From positions 1 through 7,011 of the forward strand of contig CAIZHL010000046.1 in the NCBI GenBank assembly GCA_903932755.1: DNA of 7,011 nucleotides. Direction: 5' to 3'. The translations under genes were made by a program, and so were the position numbers. Positions 1 to 6,285 of this stretch are shown here, one piece after another (position 1 is the first letter of the stretch; every line of letters starts with the position of its first letter). Below the pieces are notes generated by a model. That model worked only from the letters and a program-made list of their open reading frames with translations, was not told the DNA's origin and made no database searches. Origin of the DNA: an uncultured beta proteobacterium (lineage in GTDB: Bacteria > Pseudomonadota > Gammaproteobacteria > Burkholderiales > Rhodocyclaceae).

Positions 1-350
1 ACCGGAGCCACCTTGTTGATGAAGTACGGAAAGCTCATCTCGAGATGGCCGGTCGCGGCCTCGAGGCGGGTGACCATTTCGCGCAGCATCGTTTCGAAGC
101 TCTCGACCGATATTTCCTCTTCGTGCGAGTTGAGTATCTCGACGAATCGCGACATGTGGGTGCCCTTGAAGTTATGGGGCAGGCCGACGTACATATTGAA
201 ATTGGCGATCGTGTGGCGCACGCCACCGCTCTTGTCCAACACCTTGAAGGGGTGGCGTATGTCCTTGATGCCGACTTTGTTGATCGGCAACTGGCGCGAA
301 TCCGGGCTGCTTTGAACATCTGCAATGACGGATTTTTCGGTTGTGGCCAT
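1..350 (-). CDS. folE2: GTP cyclohydrolase FolE2 (type IB), N-terminal part, cut by window edge
   Basis: Converts GTP to 7,8-dihydroneopterin triphosphate and formate, the first step of folate/pterin synthesis; cytoplasmic. Translating the minus strand from ATG at 350 gives 116 uninterrupted codons before the left edge, starting [13 protein letters not shown]. Family signatures are visible: [12 protein letters not shown] at residues 23-34, [19 protein letters not shown] at 51-69 and the following EILNSHEEE. The family is usually about 255-270 aa, so somewhat under half is present and the catalytic metal-binding residues lie outside the window. An upstream in-frame ATG at 368 has no ribosome binding site, while ATG 350 has AGGA five bases upstream, so 350 is chosen. 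The gene follows dxs after 86 bases, with a promoter candidate between them. FolE2 enzymes can work with metals other than zinc, and in some bacteria are induced by zinc limitation; no Zur-like palindrome was recognised here. Identification is firm; the exact start is less so. Confidence 0.93.
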   Translation of the reverse strand, partial: MATTEKSVIADVQSSPDSRQLPINKVGIKDIRHPFKVLDKSGGVRHTIANFNMYVGLPHNFKGTHMSRFVEILNSHEEEISVESFETMLREMVTRLEAATGHLEMSFPYFINKVAP

Positions 351-403
351 GGGATTCCTGGAATTCATGGTGTTTCTGTGGGTAGTTTGGACTAGGACAG
401 CGA

Positions 404-433
404 ACTATACCATTATCCGACGAAATTACTCAA
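404..433 (-). promoter_or_regulatory. Sigma-70-like promoter candidate for folE2
   Basis: On the minus strand, TTGAGT (428-433) is followed after 18 bases by TATAGT (404-409), matching the consensus at 4/6 and 5/6 positions. Transcription would start near 397, giving a leader of about 45 bases before ATG 350. The local sequence is clearly more AT-rich than its surroundings. There is no hairpin terminator between dxs and folE2, so read-through from dxs is also possible. Confidence 0.5.
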
Positions 434-436
434 CTA

Positions 437-2293
437 TTAATGGGCGGCAGCAAGCCGCGCTGTCACGCTGCTCACGATGCCGGCGTCGTCGAGGCCGGCT
501 TCCGCCAACAGCAATGCACTGTCGCCATGGTCGATAAAACGGTCCGGAAGGCCCAAGCGCAGCAGGGATGTATGCATGCCTGCCGACTCCAGGGCGCGCG
601 CCACCTCTGCCCCGGAACCGCCGATTATGGTGTTTTCCTCGATCGTTACCAGCAGGTCGTGGCTGTTGGCAAGTTGCACGACCAGCTCCGCATCCAGCGG
701 CTTGACGAAGCGCATGTTGGCGACCGTGGCATCCAGCGATTCGGCCGCCTTCAGCGCGGGGGCCAGCATGGATCCAAACGCCAGCAGCGCGACCCGCTTG
801 CCCTGACGGCGCACCTCGCCCTTGCCGATCGGCAGGGTTCCGAGTCCGGGTTCAACGGCCACGCCCGGCCCGCTGCCGCGGGGGTAGCGCACGGCGCTCG
901 GACCGTCGATGGTCAGCGCGGTCGACAGCATCTTGCGACATTCGTTTTCGTCGCTCGGCGTCATCACCACCATGTTCGGGATGCACGTCAGGTAGGAAAG
1001 ATCGAAGGCGCCGTTGTGCGTCGCGCCGTCGGCGCCGACCAACCCGCCGCGGTCGATGGCGAATACCACCGGCAGGTTCTGCAAGGCGATATCGTGAATC
1101 AGTTGGTCGTAGGCGCGCTGCAGGAAGGTCGAATAGATGGCCACCACCGGCCTCATGCCGTCACAGGCCAGTCCGCCGGCAAAGGTCACCGCGTGCTGTT
1201 CGGCGATGCCGACATCGAAATAGCGCTGGGGAAATTCCCGGGCGAAGCGCACCATGCCCGAGCCCTCGCGCATGGCCGGGGTAATGCCGATGACCCGCGA
1301 GTCAGCCTGGGCCTGATCGCACAGCCAGTCGCCGAACACCTGGGTATAGGTTGGCCGGCCCGGTCCCTTGGCCTGCTCGATGCCATTGGCCGCGTCGAAC
1401 TTGCCGACGCCGTGGTACAGGATCGGATCCGCTTCGGCGAGCTTGTAGCCCTGTCCCTTGCGAGTGATGACATGGAGGAACTGCGGACCTTCCAGGCGGC
1501 GCAGATTCTGCAGCGTGGGAATCAGGGCATCGAGGTCATGGCCGTCAATGGGGCCGATGTAATTGAAGCCGAGTTCCTCGAACAGGGTGCCCGGCGAGAT
1601 CATGCCTTTGACGTGCTCCTCGACCCGGTTGGCGAACTCCAGCACATTGGGCATCGCCGACAGGACCTTTTCCCCGGCGCGACGTGCGGCGTTGAACGTG
1701 CCGCCGGAGAGCAGACGCGCCAGATACTTGTTCAGCGCACCGACCGGCGGCGAGATCGACATGTCGTTGTCGTTGAGGATGACCAGCAGGTTGGCGTCGA
1801 TCACGCCGGCATTGTTGAGCGCCTCGAAGGCCTGGCCGGCGGACATCGCACCATCGCCGATGATCGCCGCGACGCGCCGCTCCTCGCCCTTGTTGCGTGC
1901 GGCGACGGCCATGCCCAGAGCGGCGGAAATCGAGGTGGATGAATGTCCGACGCCGAAGGTGTCGTATTCGCTCTCGCTGCGGCGCGGGAAGCCGGATACG
2001 CCGCCCTTCATGCGCAGCCGTTCCATGCCGGCACGGCGACCGGTCAGCACCTTGTGCGGGTAGGTCTGGTGGCCGACGTCCCATACCAGGCGGTCGACGG
2101 GCGTATCGAACACATAATGCAGGGCGACAGTCAGTTCGACGGTACCGAGGTTGGAGGACAAATGGCCGCCGGTTTTCGAGACCGAATCGACCAGGAAGGC
2201 CCGCAGTTCGTCGGCCACCTGAGGCATCTGGTCGCGTTGCAGCGCCCGCAGGTCGGCGGGAGAGCCGATGATATCGAGCAGGGGATAACTCAT
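437..2293 (-). CDS. dxs: 1-deoxy-D-xylulose-5-phosphate synthase
   Basis: Thiamine-diphosphate enzyme that condenses pyruvate with glyceraldehyde 3-phosphate to give DXP, the entry step of the MEP isoprenoid pathway and a precursor for thiamine and pyridoxal. From ATG 2293 the protein is 618 aa, near the usual 620. Visible signatures are His59 (ALHYVF) and WDVGHQ with His75; the TPP/Mg motif GDGAMSAG at 146-153 and NDNDMSIS near 174-181; AEQH with the catalytic Glu365; [11 protein letters not shown] with Arg415; and YPRG at 470-473. All expected catalytic residues appear present. The reading frame extends 11 codons further to a TTG at 2326, inside ispA and without a ribosome binding site; [11 protein letters not shown] at 2293 is the better start. 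The gap from the ispA stop is one base and the Shine-Dalgarno signal is weak, which suggests translational coupling. Confidence 0.97.
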   Translation of the reverse strand: MSYPLLDIIGSPADLRALQRDQMPQVADELRAFLVDSVSKTGGHLSSNLGTVELTVALHYVFDTPVDRLVWDVGHQTYPHKVLTGRRAGMERLRMKGGVSGFPRRSESEYDTFGVGHSSTSISAALGMAVAARNKGEERRVAAIIGDGAMSAGQAFEALNNAGVIDANLLVILNDNDMSISPPVGALNKYLARLLSGGTFNAARRAGEKVLSAMPNVLEFANRVEEHVKGMISPGTLFEELGFNYIGPIDGHDLDALIPTLQNLRRLEGPQFLHVITRKGQGYKLAEADPILYHGVGKFDAANGIEQAKGPGRPTYTQVFGDWLCDQAQADSRVIGITPAMREGSGMVRFAREFPQRYFDVGIAEQHAVTFAGGLACDGMRPVVAIYSTFLQRAYDQLIHDIALQNLPVVFAIDRGGLVGADGATHNGAFDLSYLTCIPNMVVMTPSDENECRKMLSTALTIDGPSAVRYPRGSGPGVAVEPGLGTLPIGKGEVRRQGKRVALLAFGSMLAPALKAAESLDATVANMRFVKPLDAELVVQLANSHDLLVTIEENTIIGGSGAEVARALESAGMHTSLLRLGLPDRFIDHGDSALLLAEAGLDDAGIVSSVTARLAAAH

Positions 2294-2294
2294 C

Positions 2295-3179
2295 TCAGAA
2301 AGTCCGCTCGACGATGAAGTCGGCAAGTTCGTGAAGGCGCAGGGCCGCTGCGCCGAACGGGTCCAGCGCGTCGTGGGCGTCCTGCTTCAGCTTGATTGAC
2401 ATGGATTTGGCTTCTTTTGCGCCGAGGATGCTGACATAGGTAGGTTTGTTGTCGGCCGCATCCTTGCCGGCAGTTTTACCCAGCGTGGCGGTGCTTGCTT
2501 CGGCATCGAGGATATCGTCCACCACCTGGAACAGCAGTCCGATGCGGTTGGCGAAGCGTCCCAGGTGGTCGAGGGCATCCGGTCCGGCCTCGCCGCAATG
2601 TGCGCCAAGCAATACGGCGGCGCGAATGAGCGCGCCGGTCTTGCGGATATGCATGAACTCGAGTTCGCCGACAGTGAGTTGATGACCGACCGCAGCGAGG
2701 TCGACGGCCTGGCCGCCGGCCATGCCGCGTGAGCCGGAGGCCGATGCCAGCAGATGCAGCATGTCGATTTGCCGGGCCGGTGCAATTCCCGGCAGATGCT
2801 TCGACAGCACATGAAACGCCTGGGTCTGCAGCGCATCGCCGACCAGGAGTGCGGTTGCTTCGTCAAACTCGACGTGGCAGGTCGGTTTGCCGCGACGCAG
2901 GACGTCGTCGTCCATGCAGGGCATGTCGTCATGCACCAGCGAATAGGCGTGGACCATTTCTACGGCAATCGAAGGCGCGTCGAGCACGCTGCTGTCGGCA
3001 CCGAAAATCGCCCCGGCCGCGTGGCACAGCAGGGGCCGCACACGTTTGCCGCCGCCGAGCACGGAATAGCGCATCGCCTCGTGCAGGCGGGCGGGGGCAA
3101 GTTCAGGCGAGGGCAGTGCGGCCACCAGGGCCGCTTCGGTACGCTGCTGTATGCCGGACATCCAGGTCGGGAAATTCAT
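2295..3179 (-). CDS. ispA: Farnesyl diphosphate synthase (geranyltranstransferase)
   Basis: Joins isopentenyl diphosphate to dimethylallyl and then geranyl diphosphate to give C15 farnesyl diphosphate, the precursor of undecaprenyl carrier lipid, quinone side chains and, where present, hopanoids. The 294-aa length fits the family. Visible motifs are GGGKRVRP (42-49); the first Asp-rich motif DDMPCMD (84-90) in the DDx4D form typical of bacterial enzymes, inside [24 protein letters not shown] (155-161); and the second Asp-rich motif DDILD (221-225). Tyr79, five residues before the first Asp motif, is the aromatic residue associated with stopping at C15, so a farnesyl rather than a longer-chain product is inferred. 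The start ATG 3179 lies 6 bases after the xseB stop with only a weak, distant AGGG (13-base spacing), again suggesting coupling within the operon. The xseB-ispA-dxs order is the same as in Escherichia coli. Confidence 0.96.
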   Translation of the reverse strand: MNFPTWMSGIQQRTEAALVAALPSPELAPARLHEAMRYSVLGGGKRVRPLLCHAAGAIFGADSSVLDAPSIAVEMVHAYSLVHDDMPCMDDDVLRRGKPTCHVEFDEATALLVGDALQTQAFHVLSKHLPGIAPARQIDMLHLLASASGSRGMAGGQAVDLAAVGHQLTVGELEFMHIRKTGALIRAAVLLGAHCGEAGPDALDHLGRFANRIGLLFQVVDDILDAEASTATLGKTAGKDAADNKPTYVSILGAKEAKSMSIKLKQDAHDALDPFGAAALRLHELADFIVERTF

Positions 3180-3185
3180 GGGAAA

Positions 3186-3470
3186 CTATTCACCCTGAGC
3201 GCCGCCTGCTCCGCCTTGCCGGGGGTCGAAATCGCGCAAGCCATCGGCGTCAAGGATGCGAATCTGCTGTTCGGCTGCGGACAAGGTAGCCTGGCACTGG
3301 CGCAGCAGTGCCACGCCCCGCTTATAGGCGTCAAGCGCATCCTGCAAGGGCATCTTCCCCGCCTCCATGGCTGCGACGATACCCTCGAGTTCGCCGAGAG
3401 CCGCTTCGAATGACGGGGATGTTGCGCTTGCTGGATCGGAGTCGGGAATGGTGTTCGAAATAGTGGCCAT
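3186..3470 (-). CDS. xseB: Exodeoxyribonuclease VII small subunit
   Basis: Small subunit of the single-strand-specific exonuclease VII, which acts with XseA (not in this window) in DNA repair and recombination; cytoplasmic. From ATG 3470 it is 94 aa, slightly longer than the roughly 80 aa of E. coli. The family core is clear: SFEAALGELEGIVAAMEAGK at 20-39, then PLQDALDAYKRGVALLRQC, then the second helix AEQQIRIL. A short Ser/Thr/Asp-rich N-terminal tail precedes the core, and the C-terminus is Gly/Ala/Gln-rich. The frame opens further up at an ATG at 3518, but that codon falls between the -10 element and the predicted transcription start of the promoter candidate upstream. ATG 3470 has AAGG eight bases upstream and is preferred. 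First gene of the xseB-ispA-dxs unit. Confidence 0.93.
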   Translation of the reverse strand: MATISNTIPDSDPASATSPSFEAALGELEGIVAAMEAGKMPLQDALDAYKRGVALLRQCQATLSAAEQQIRILDADGLRDFDPRQGGAGGAQGE

Positions 3471-3519
3471 GAGTGAAGCCTTGGCCGAAAGCGGTGACCA
3501 GCGGCAAGGTAAAACCATA

Positions 3520-3549
3520 AAAATAGCCTAAGGTGCGCCCTCCGGTCAA
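3520..3549 (-). promoter_or_regulatory. Sigma-70-like promoter candidate for xseB-ispA-dxs
   Basis: On the minus strand, TTGACC (3544-3549, 5/6 match) is followed after 18 bases by TATTTT (3520-3525, 4/6 match) in a locally AT-rich stretch. Transcription would begin near 3513, leaving a leader of about 40 bases before xseB ATG 3470. It overlaps the region expected to hold the divergent Rieske-gene promoter. Only eye-based consensus matching supports it. Confidence 0.42.
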
Positions 3550-3555
3550 ATTGGC

Positions 3556-3561
3556 TACAAT
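3556..3561 (+). promoter_or_regulatory. Possible -10 box for the Rieske oxygenase gene
   Basis: TACAAT matches the sigma-70 -10 consensus at 5/6 positions, but no convincing -35 box is found 16-18 bases upstream (GTGCGC at 17). If used, transcription would begin near 3568 and leave a leader of about 144 bases. The box lies within 10 bases of the -35 candidate of the oppositely directed xseB promoter. It may need an activator, or may be chance. Confidence 0.25.
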
Positions 3562-3604
3562 CCTGCGGTTGGCAGATGCCGGCGGTTTGTCAGTTCTGAC
3601 GGTC

Positions 3605-3655
3605 TTTCAGTTTCGGCGTAACGCCCGCCAATACGGGCATCGGCCCGCCCTGAAA
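3605..3655 (+). other. Possible structured leader upstream of the Rieske gene
   Basis: An outer inverted repeat TTTCAG (3605-3610) / CTGAAA (3650-3655) encloses three short blocks: GCCCG (3623-3627), CGGGC (3634-3638) and GCCCG (3643-3647). The middle block can pair with either neighbour, giving two mutually exclusive 5-bp hairpins. A smaller hairpin, GTCA-GTTC-TGAC, precedes it at 3589-3600, and a T5 run follows at 3660-3664. This resembles an attenuator layout, but the stems are short and GC-rich DNA forms such pairs by chance. No known riboswitch class was recognised. Confidence 0.25.
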
Positions 3656-3697
3656 CCAGTTTTTCCGTCCGTTTCCGGTTTCCGGGTAAACCCTCTT

Positions 3698-3702
3698 GGA
3701 GG
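3698..3702 (+). promoter_or_regulatory. Ribosome binding site that fixes the Rieske gene start
   Basis: GGAGG lies 9 bases before ATG 3712. An in-frame TTG at 3703 directly abuts this site and so cannot be the start, which settles the N-terminus as MSEVGS. Confidence 0.85.
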
Positions 3703-3711
3703 TTGGGAATC

Positions 3712-4812
3712 ATGTCTGAAGTTGGCTCGCGCACGCGCCTCTCGCCTGGAGCGTCGCAGTTACCGGTCGCGTGGTATTTCGACGAAAAGCTTTTCGAACT
3801 GGAGAAAAAGCTGATCTTCGATGCCGGACCGGGCTACGTGGGCCACGAACTGATGGTTCCTGAAGTCCACGACTACCGCTCGGAAGAATGGAACGACCAC
3901 GGTCGCCTGCTGGTGCGCCAGCCCGACGGGCTCTACGAGATGTCCAACGTCTGCCGCCACCGGCAGGCCATCATGCTGCAGGGCTCCGGCAGCGCGAAGA
4001 ACATCGTCTGCCCGATCCACCGCTGGACTTACGACTCCGCCGGCGAACTGATCGGTGCGCCCCACTTTCCCGCCAATCCCTGCCTGAACCTCGCCAAGCA
4101 GAAACTGGAAAACTGGCAGGGTTTGCTGTTCAAGGGGCCGCGCTCGGCCAACGCGGACCTGGGCGACATGAAAGTCGCCGGCGAACTCAAGTTCGATGGA
4201 TACAAGCTTGATCATGTCGAACTGCATGAGTGCAACTACAACTGGAAGACCTTCATCGAGGTCTACCTCGAGGATTACCACGTCGCTCCCTACCACCCCG
4301 GGCTCGGCGGCTTCGTCACCTGCGACGACCTGACCTGGCAGTTCGGCGACTGGTATTCGGTGCAGCGTGTCGGCATCACCTCGCTGGCCAAGCCCGGGTA
4401 TGCGGCCTACAAGCAGTGGCACAAGGCGGTGCTGGACTACTACGACGGCGAACTGCCGCCGCACGGCGCCATCTGGCTCACCTATTATCCGAACATCATG
4501 GTCGAGTGGTATCCCCATGTGCTGGTGGTATCGACCCTGATCCCGCAGGATGTGGACAAGACGCTGAACGTCGTCGAGTTCTACTATCCGGAAGACATCG
4601 CCCTGTTCGAGCCGGAGTTCATCAAGGCCGAGCAGGCTGCCTACATGGAAACCGCGATCGAGGACGACGACATCGGCGAACGCATGGATCGCGGTCGCCG
4701 CGCGCTGATGAAGCAGGGGCGCAGCGAAGTCGGTCCTTACCAGTCGCCGATGGAAGACGGCATGCAGCACTTCCACGAGTTCTACCGTCGCGTCATGTCC
4801 GGCCACATCTGA
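3712..4812 (+). CDS. Rieske non-haem iron oxygenase, alpha subunit type, substrate unknown
   Basis: Belongs to the Rieske-type ring-hydroxylating or demethylating oxygenases, which use a [2Fe-2S] cluster and a mononuclear iron to activate O2; a separate reductase is needed and none is in the window. The 366-aa length fits a single-component alpha subunit. Rieske ligands are C81-x-H83 and C100-x2-H103 (CRH and CPIH). The catalytic domain begins around NWKTFIEVYLEDYH (177-190), with iron ligands H190 and H195 (DYHVAPYH). The third ligand is probably an Asp in EDDD (317-320), D318 best by spacing to the following R-G. The residue three before H190, which carries electrons between subunits, is Glu187; carnitine oxygenase CntA also has Glu there, while naphthalene dioxygenase has Asp. 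No signal peptide or membrane segment is seen, so it is cytoplasmic. It is transcribed alone, divergent from xseB-ispA-dxs and closed by a terminator. The neighbourhood hints at an isoprenoid-derived or lipid substrate, but that is inference. Confidence 0.9.
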   Translation: MSEVGSRTRLSPGASQLPVAWYFDEKLFELEKKLIFDAGPGYVGHELMVPEVHDYRSEEWNDHGRLLVRQPDGLYEMSNVCRHRQAIMLQGSGSAKNIVCPIHRWTYDSAGELIGAPHFPANPCLNLAKQKLENWQGLLFKGPRSANADLGDMKVAGELKFDGYKLDHVELHECNYNWKTFIEVYLEDYHVAPYHPGLGGFVTCDDLTWQFGDWYSVQRVGITSLAKPGYAAYKQWHKAVLDYYDGELPPHGAIWLTYYPNIMVEWYPHVLVVSTLIPQDVDKTLNVVEFYYPEDIALFEPEFIKAEQAAYMETAIEDDDIGERMDRGRRALMKQGRSEVGPYQSPMEDGMQHFHEFYRRVMSGHI

Positions 4813-4828
4813 TCGAGGAGACCCGTTG

Positions 4829-4863
4829 CGGGCGCCTGTCAAGTTGCGGCGCCCGTTTCGTTT
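4829..4863 (+). terminator. Intrinsic terminator after the Rieske gene
   Basis: An 8-bp perfect GC stem CGGGCGCC (4829-4836) / GGCGCCCG (4848-4855) with an 11-base loop is followed by TTTCGTTT. It begins 16 bases after the stop codon. The T tract is interrupted, but the layout is that of a rho-independent terminator. Confidence 0.82.
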
Positions 4864-4892
4864 AACGGAAAGCAACGGGATGGGTCGCTGGT

Positions 4893-4964
4893 GTTATCGA
4901 GCGAAGCGAGCGATTCAGTAACCCCCCGCGAGGGGGAAGGGGGGCGGGCCAAGTTTGCTCGCCC
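4893..4964. repeat. Cluster of palindromes, candidate dispersed intergenic repeat
   Basis: Three elements follow one another. First, GTTA (4893-4896) / TAAC (4919-4922) flank a direct repeat GAGCGA-AGC-GAGCGA (4899-4913). Second, a C run (4922-4927) pairs with GGGGG (4932-4936) across a GCGA tetraloop, with another G6 run following at 4939-4944. Third, GGGCGGGC (4942-4949) pairs with GCTCGCCC (4957-4964) with one G-U pair and a 7-base loop. The stretch is non-coding and sits just after a terminator, like short palindromic repeats scattered in many betaproteobacterial genomes. Only one copy is in this window, so its repeated nature is not demonstrated. Confidence 0.4.
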
Positions 4965-4991
4965 ATGGCCGCACAAGGGTGCGAGCGTTTC

Positions 4992-5891
4992 ATGATTCGA
5001 GGGTGGCTGTCGAAGCCATGGGCCTCAATGCAGTCACTCTGGATGATCGCCGCAAGCCTGCTGTTTGCCTGCATGGGCGTTTGCGTCAAGCTTGGCGCCG
5101 CCCAGTTCGCCGCGGCCGAGTTGGTGTTCTGGCGCGGCTTCATCGCCACTCTGCTGATCGGATCCTATGTTCTGGCGCGGCGGCTGCCGCTGGCCACGCC
5201 CCATGCCCGCACCCACGTCGTGCGCGGGCTGGCGGGCTTCATCTCGCTGGTGATGTACTTCTACGCGATCAGCATGATTCCGCTGGCCGCGGCCGTGACG
5301 CTGAACTACACCTCGCCCCTGTTCCTTGCGCTGCTGCTGGTGCTGTGGGTCAAGGAGCCGGTGCGGCGGGGCTTCTACGCCGTGCTGGCGGCCGGTTTCG
5401 TCGGCGTCTTGTTCCTGCTGCAGCCCACGCTCGCCCGTGAAGAATGGCTGGGCGCACTGTTCGGCCTCGGCTCCGGCATCATTTCCAGCATCGCCTACCT
5501 CAACGTGCGACGCCTGGGCGAGTTGGGCGAGCCCGAATGGCGCACGGTGTTCTATTTTTCCACCCTGTCTGCGCTGGGCGGCTTGCCCTGGCTGCTGGCG
5601 GCCAGTCCCTTCCATGCCATCGACCTGCGCGGCTGGCTGCTGCTGTTGGGTGTGGGCGGTTTCGGCGTGCTGGCGCAGCTGTGCATGACCGCCGCCTACA
5701 AGCGCGGCAAGACGCTCGTGTCGGCCAGCCTTGCCTACAGCACCGTGGTTTTCTCCAGCGCCTTCGGCATGCTGCTATGGGGTGAAACACTGCCCTGGGC
5801 GGGTTGGGTGGGCGTGATCCTGATCGTCGCCAGCGGGCTGTTTGCCACCGCCCTATCCGCCCGGACCGATACCGAAGCGGTGACCGACTGA
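4992..5891 (+). CDS. EamA/DMT-superfamily transporter, substrate unknown
   Basis: Inner-membrane transporter of the drug/metabolite family with two EamA repeats. From ATG 4992 it is 299 aa with about ten hydrophobic segments, near residues 14-34, 40-60, 76-96, 100-120, 126-144, 152-171, 183-203, 214-232, 243-263 and 268-290. Typical features are FACMGVCVKL in helix 1, the VFWRG loop (45-49), LNYTSPLF (104-111) in helix 4, and the matching second-half motif around SLAYSTVVFSSAFGMLLWGE. Substrates in this family range from amino acids to nucleotide-like metabolites and cannot be told from sequence. The start is uncertain: ATG 4965 abuts a hairpin stem and lacks a ribosome binding site; ATG 4992 has AAGGG 12 bases upstream; ATG 5028 would give 287 aa beginning MQSLWMIAAS, close to the first helix. 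It appears to be a single-gene unit converging on the small gene at 5973-6113. Confidence 0.88.
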   Translation: MIRGWLSKPWASMQSLWMIAASLLFACMGVCVKLGAAQFAAAELVFWRGFIATLLIGSYVLARRLPLATPHARTHVVRGLAGFISLVMYFYAISMIPLAAAVTLNYTSPLFLALLLVLWVKEPVRRGFYAVLAAGFVGVLFLLQPTLAREEWLGALFGLGSGIISSIAYLNVRRLGELGEPEWRTVFYFSTLSALGGLPWLLAASPFHAIDLRGWLLLLGVGGFGVLAQLCMTAAYKRGKTLVSASLAYSTVVFSSAFGMLLWGETLPWAGWVGVILIVASGLFATALSARTDTEAVTD

Positions 5892-5914
5892 GGCCCGGGG
5901 CACTGCGCAACGTC

Positions 5915-5950
5915 AAAAACAAAGGCCGCCGCATGATCCATGCGACGGCC
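5915..5950 (-). terminator. Intrinsic terminator of the small secreted-peptide gene
   Basis: Stem 5939-5950 / 5924-5935 (12 bp) with a 3-base loop. Read on the minus strand, the one imperfect position is a U-G pair and the stem is followed by TTTGTTTTT, the ideal form. Read on the plus strand the same position is a C-A mismatch and the downstream sequence is not T-rich, so the element belongs mainly to the minus-strand gene, though it may also slow transcription from the transporter. Confidence 0.88.
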
Positions 5951-5972
5951 CTTGAGGAAAACTGAAGAACGC

Positions 5973-6113
5973 TCAGCTGATGGTCAGTGAAGTCGTGGGT
6001 TTTTTCGGCGTGGATTGCTTGCCGTCATCCTTGGCCTTGTCGCCCGGGCAAGCCCAGGCCGATGTGGCCGCCAGCGAAAACACGAGCGCCAGAAAAGTTG
6101 CGATGTTTTTCAT
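5973..6113 (-). CDS. Small secreted peptide (46 aa) with signal peptide
   Basis: Not recognised as a known family. ATG 6113 to TGA 5973-5975 encodes 46 residues. The N-terminus MKN is followed by a hydrophobic core (IATFLALVFSLAA) and TSAWA, a good signal-peptidase I site after Ala21. The mature peptide would be 25 residues: Cys first, then PGDKAKDDGK, QSTPKKP and TTSLTIS, with five Lys and three Asp and one unpaired Cys. Cys directly after the cleavage site recalls a lipoprotein, but the preceding AWA lacks the usual lipobox Leu, so export to the periplasm or outside is favoured. Three independent signals support it as a real gene: GGAGGT five bases before the ATG, a promoter candidate upstream, and a strong terminator 22 bases after the stop. 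It is divergent from the charged-helix gene at 6286. Function unknown; role as a peptide, metal binder or envelope factor is open. Confidence 0.78.
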   Translation of the reverse strand: MKNIATFLALVFSLAATSAWACPGDKAKDDGKQSTPKKPTTSLTIS

Positions 6114-6118
6114 GGGTT

Positions 6119-6124
6119 ACCTCC
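6119..6124 (-). promoter_or_regulatory. Strong ribosome binding site of the small-peptide gene
   Basis: On the minus strand GGAGGT lies 5 bases before ATG 6113. It is a near-perfect Shine-Dalgarno match and is the main argument that such a short reading frame is translated. Confidence 0.8.
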
Positions 6125-6146
6125 GTGGAGTGGGTGCGGAATCCTT

Positions 6147-6175
6147 AATTTAGACCTGAAGCAAATTCTTTTCAA
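6147..6175 (-). promoter_or_regulatory. Sigma-70-like promoter candidate for the small-peptide gene
   Basis: On the minus strand TTGAAA (6170-6175, 5/6) and TAAATT (6147-6152, 4/6) are separated by 17 bases in an AT-rich stretch. Transcription would start near 6140, leaving a leader of about 27 bases that includes the ribosome binding site. Confidence 0.5.
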
Positions 6176-6273
6176 GGAAAAGTTTCTGCCCTGCGCCGTG
6201 GCGTCGCGGAACGCATTTCTTTACACATGGGAAATGGCCGGAGTCTGCGGAACCCGCTAAGCTGTTGCATGAC

Positions 6274-6279
6274 AAGGAG
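6274..6279 (+). promoter_or_regulatory. Ribosome binding site that fixes the charged-helix gene start
   Basis: AAGGAG lies 6 bases before ATG 6286, which begins a clean signal peptide. No convincing sigma-70 promoter was found upstream: TTTACA at 6220-6225 resembles a -35 box, but there is no -10 match at the right distance. Confidence 0.8.
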
Positions 6280-6285
6280 TACCTG

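Noticed and set aside
13..395. Plus-strand and alternate minus-strand frames of about 100 codons at the left edge.
   Set aside because: The minus-strand frame starting at 350 is clearly FolE2; the others are its shadows.
440..1942. A 500-codon open frame antisense to dxs on the plus strand.
   Set aside because: It mirrors a strongly conserved dxs; long antisense frames are common opposite GC-rich genes. It has no recognisable domain and a composition of Arg/Gly/His/Gln typical of a shadow.
2293..2326. A longer dxs starting at TTG 2326.
   Set aside because: The added residues lie inside ispA, no ribosome binding site precedes TTG, and the family normally begins close to the MSYPLL start.
3533..3814. 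A 93-codon plus-strand frame covering the Rieske leader.
   Set aside because: It starts at GTG without a ribosome binding site, runs out of frame into the oxygenase gene and has no recognisable features.
3760..4875. A 371-codon open frame antisense to the Rieske oxygenase.
   Set aside because: The Rieske frame has intact catalytic motifs, a strong ribosome binding site and a terminator; the antisense frame has none and would run through the terminator hairpin.
5892..5923. A separate terminator for the transporter directly after its stop.
   Set aside because: Only the shared hairpin at 5924-5950 is present, and its T tract serves the opposite strand; no T-rich tail follows on the plus strand.
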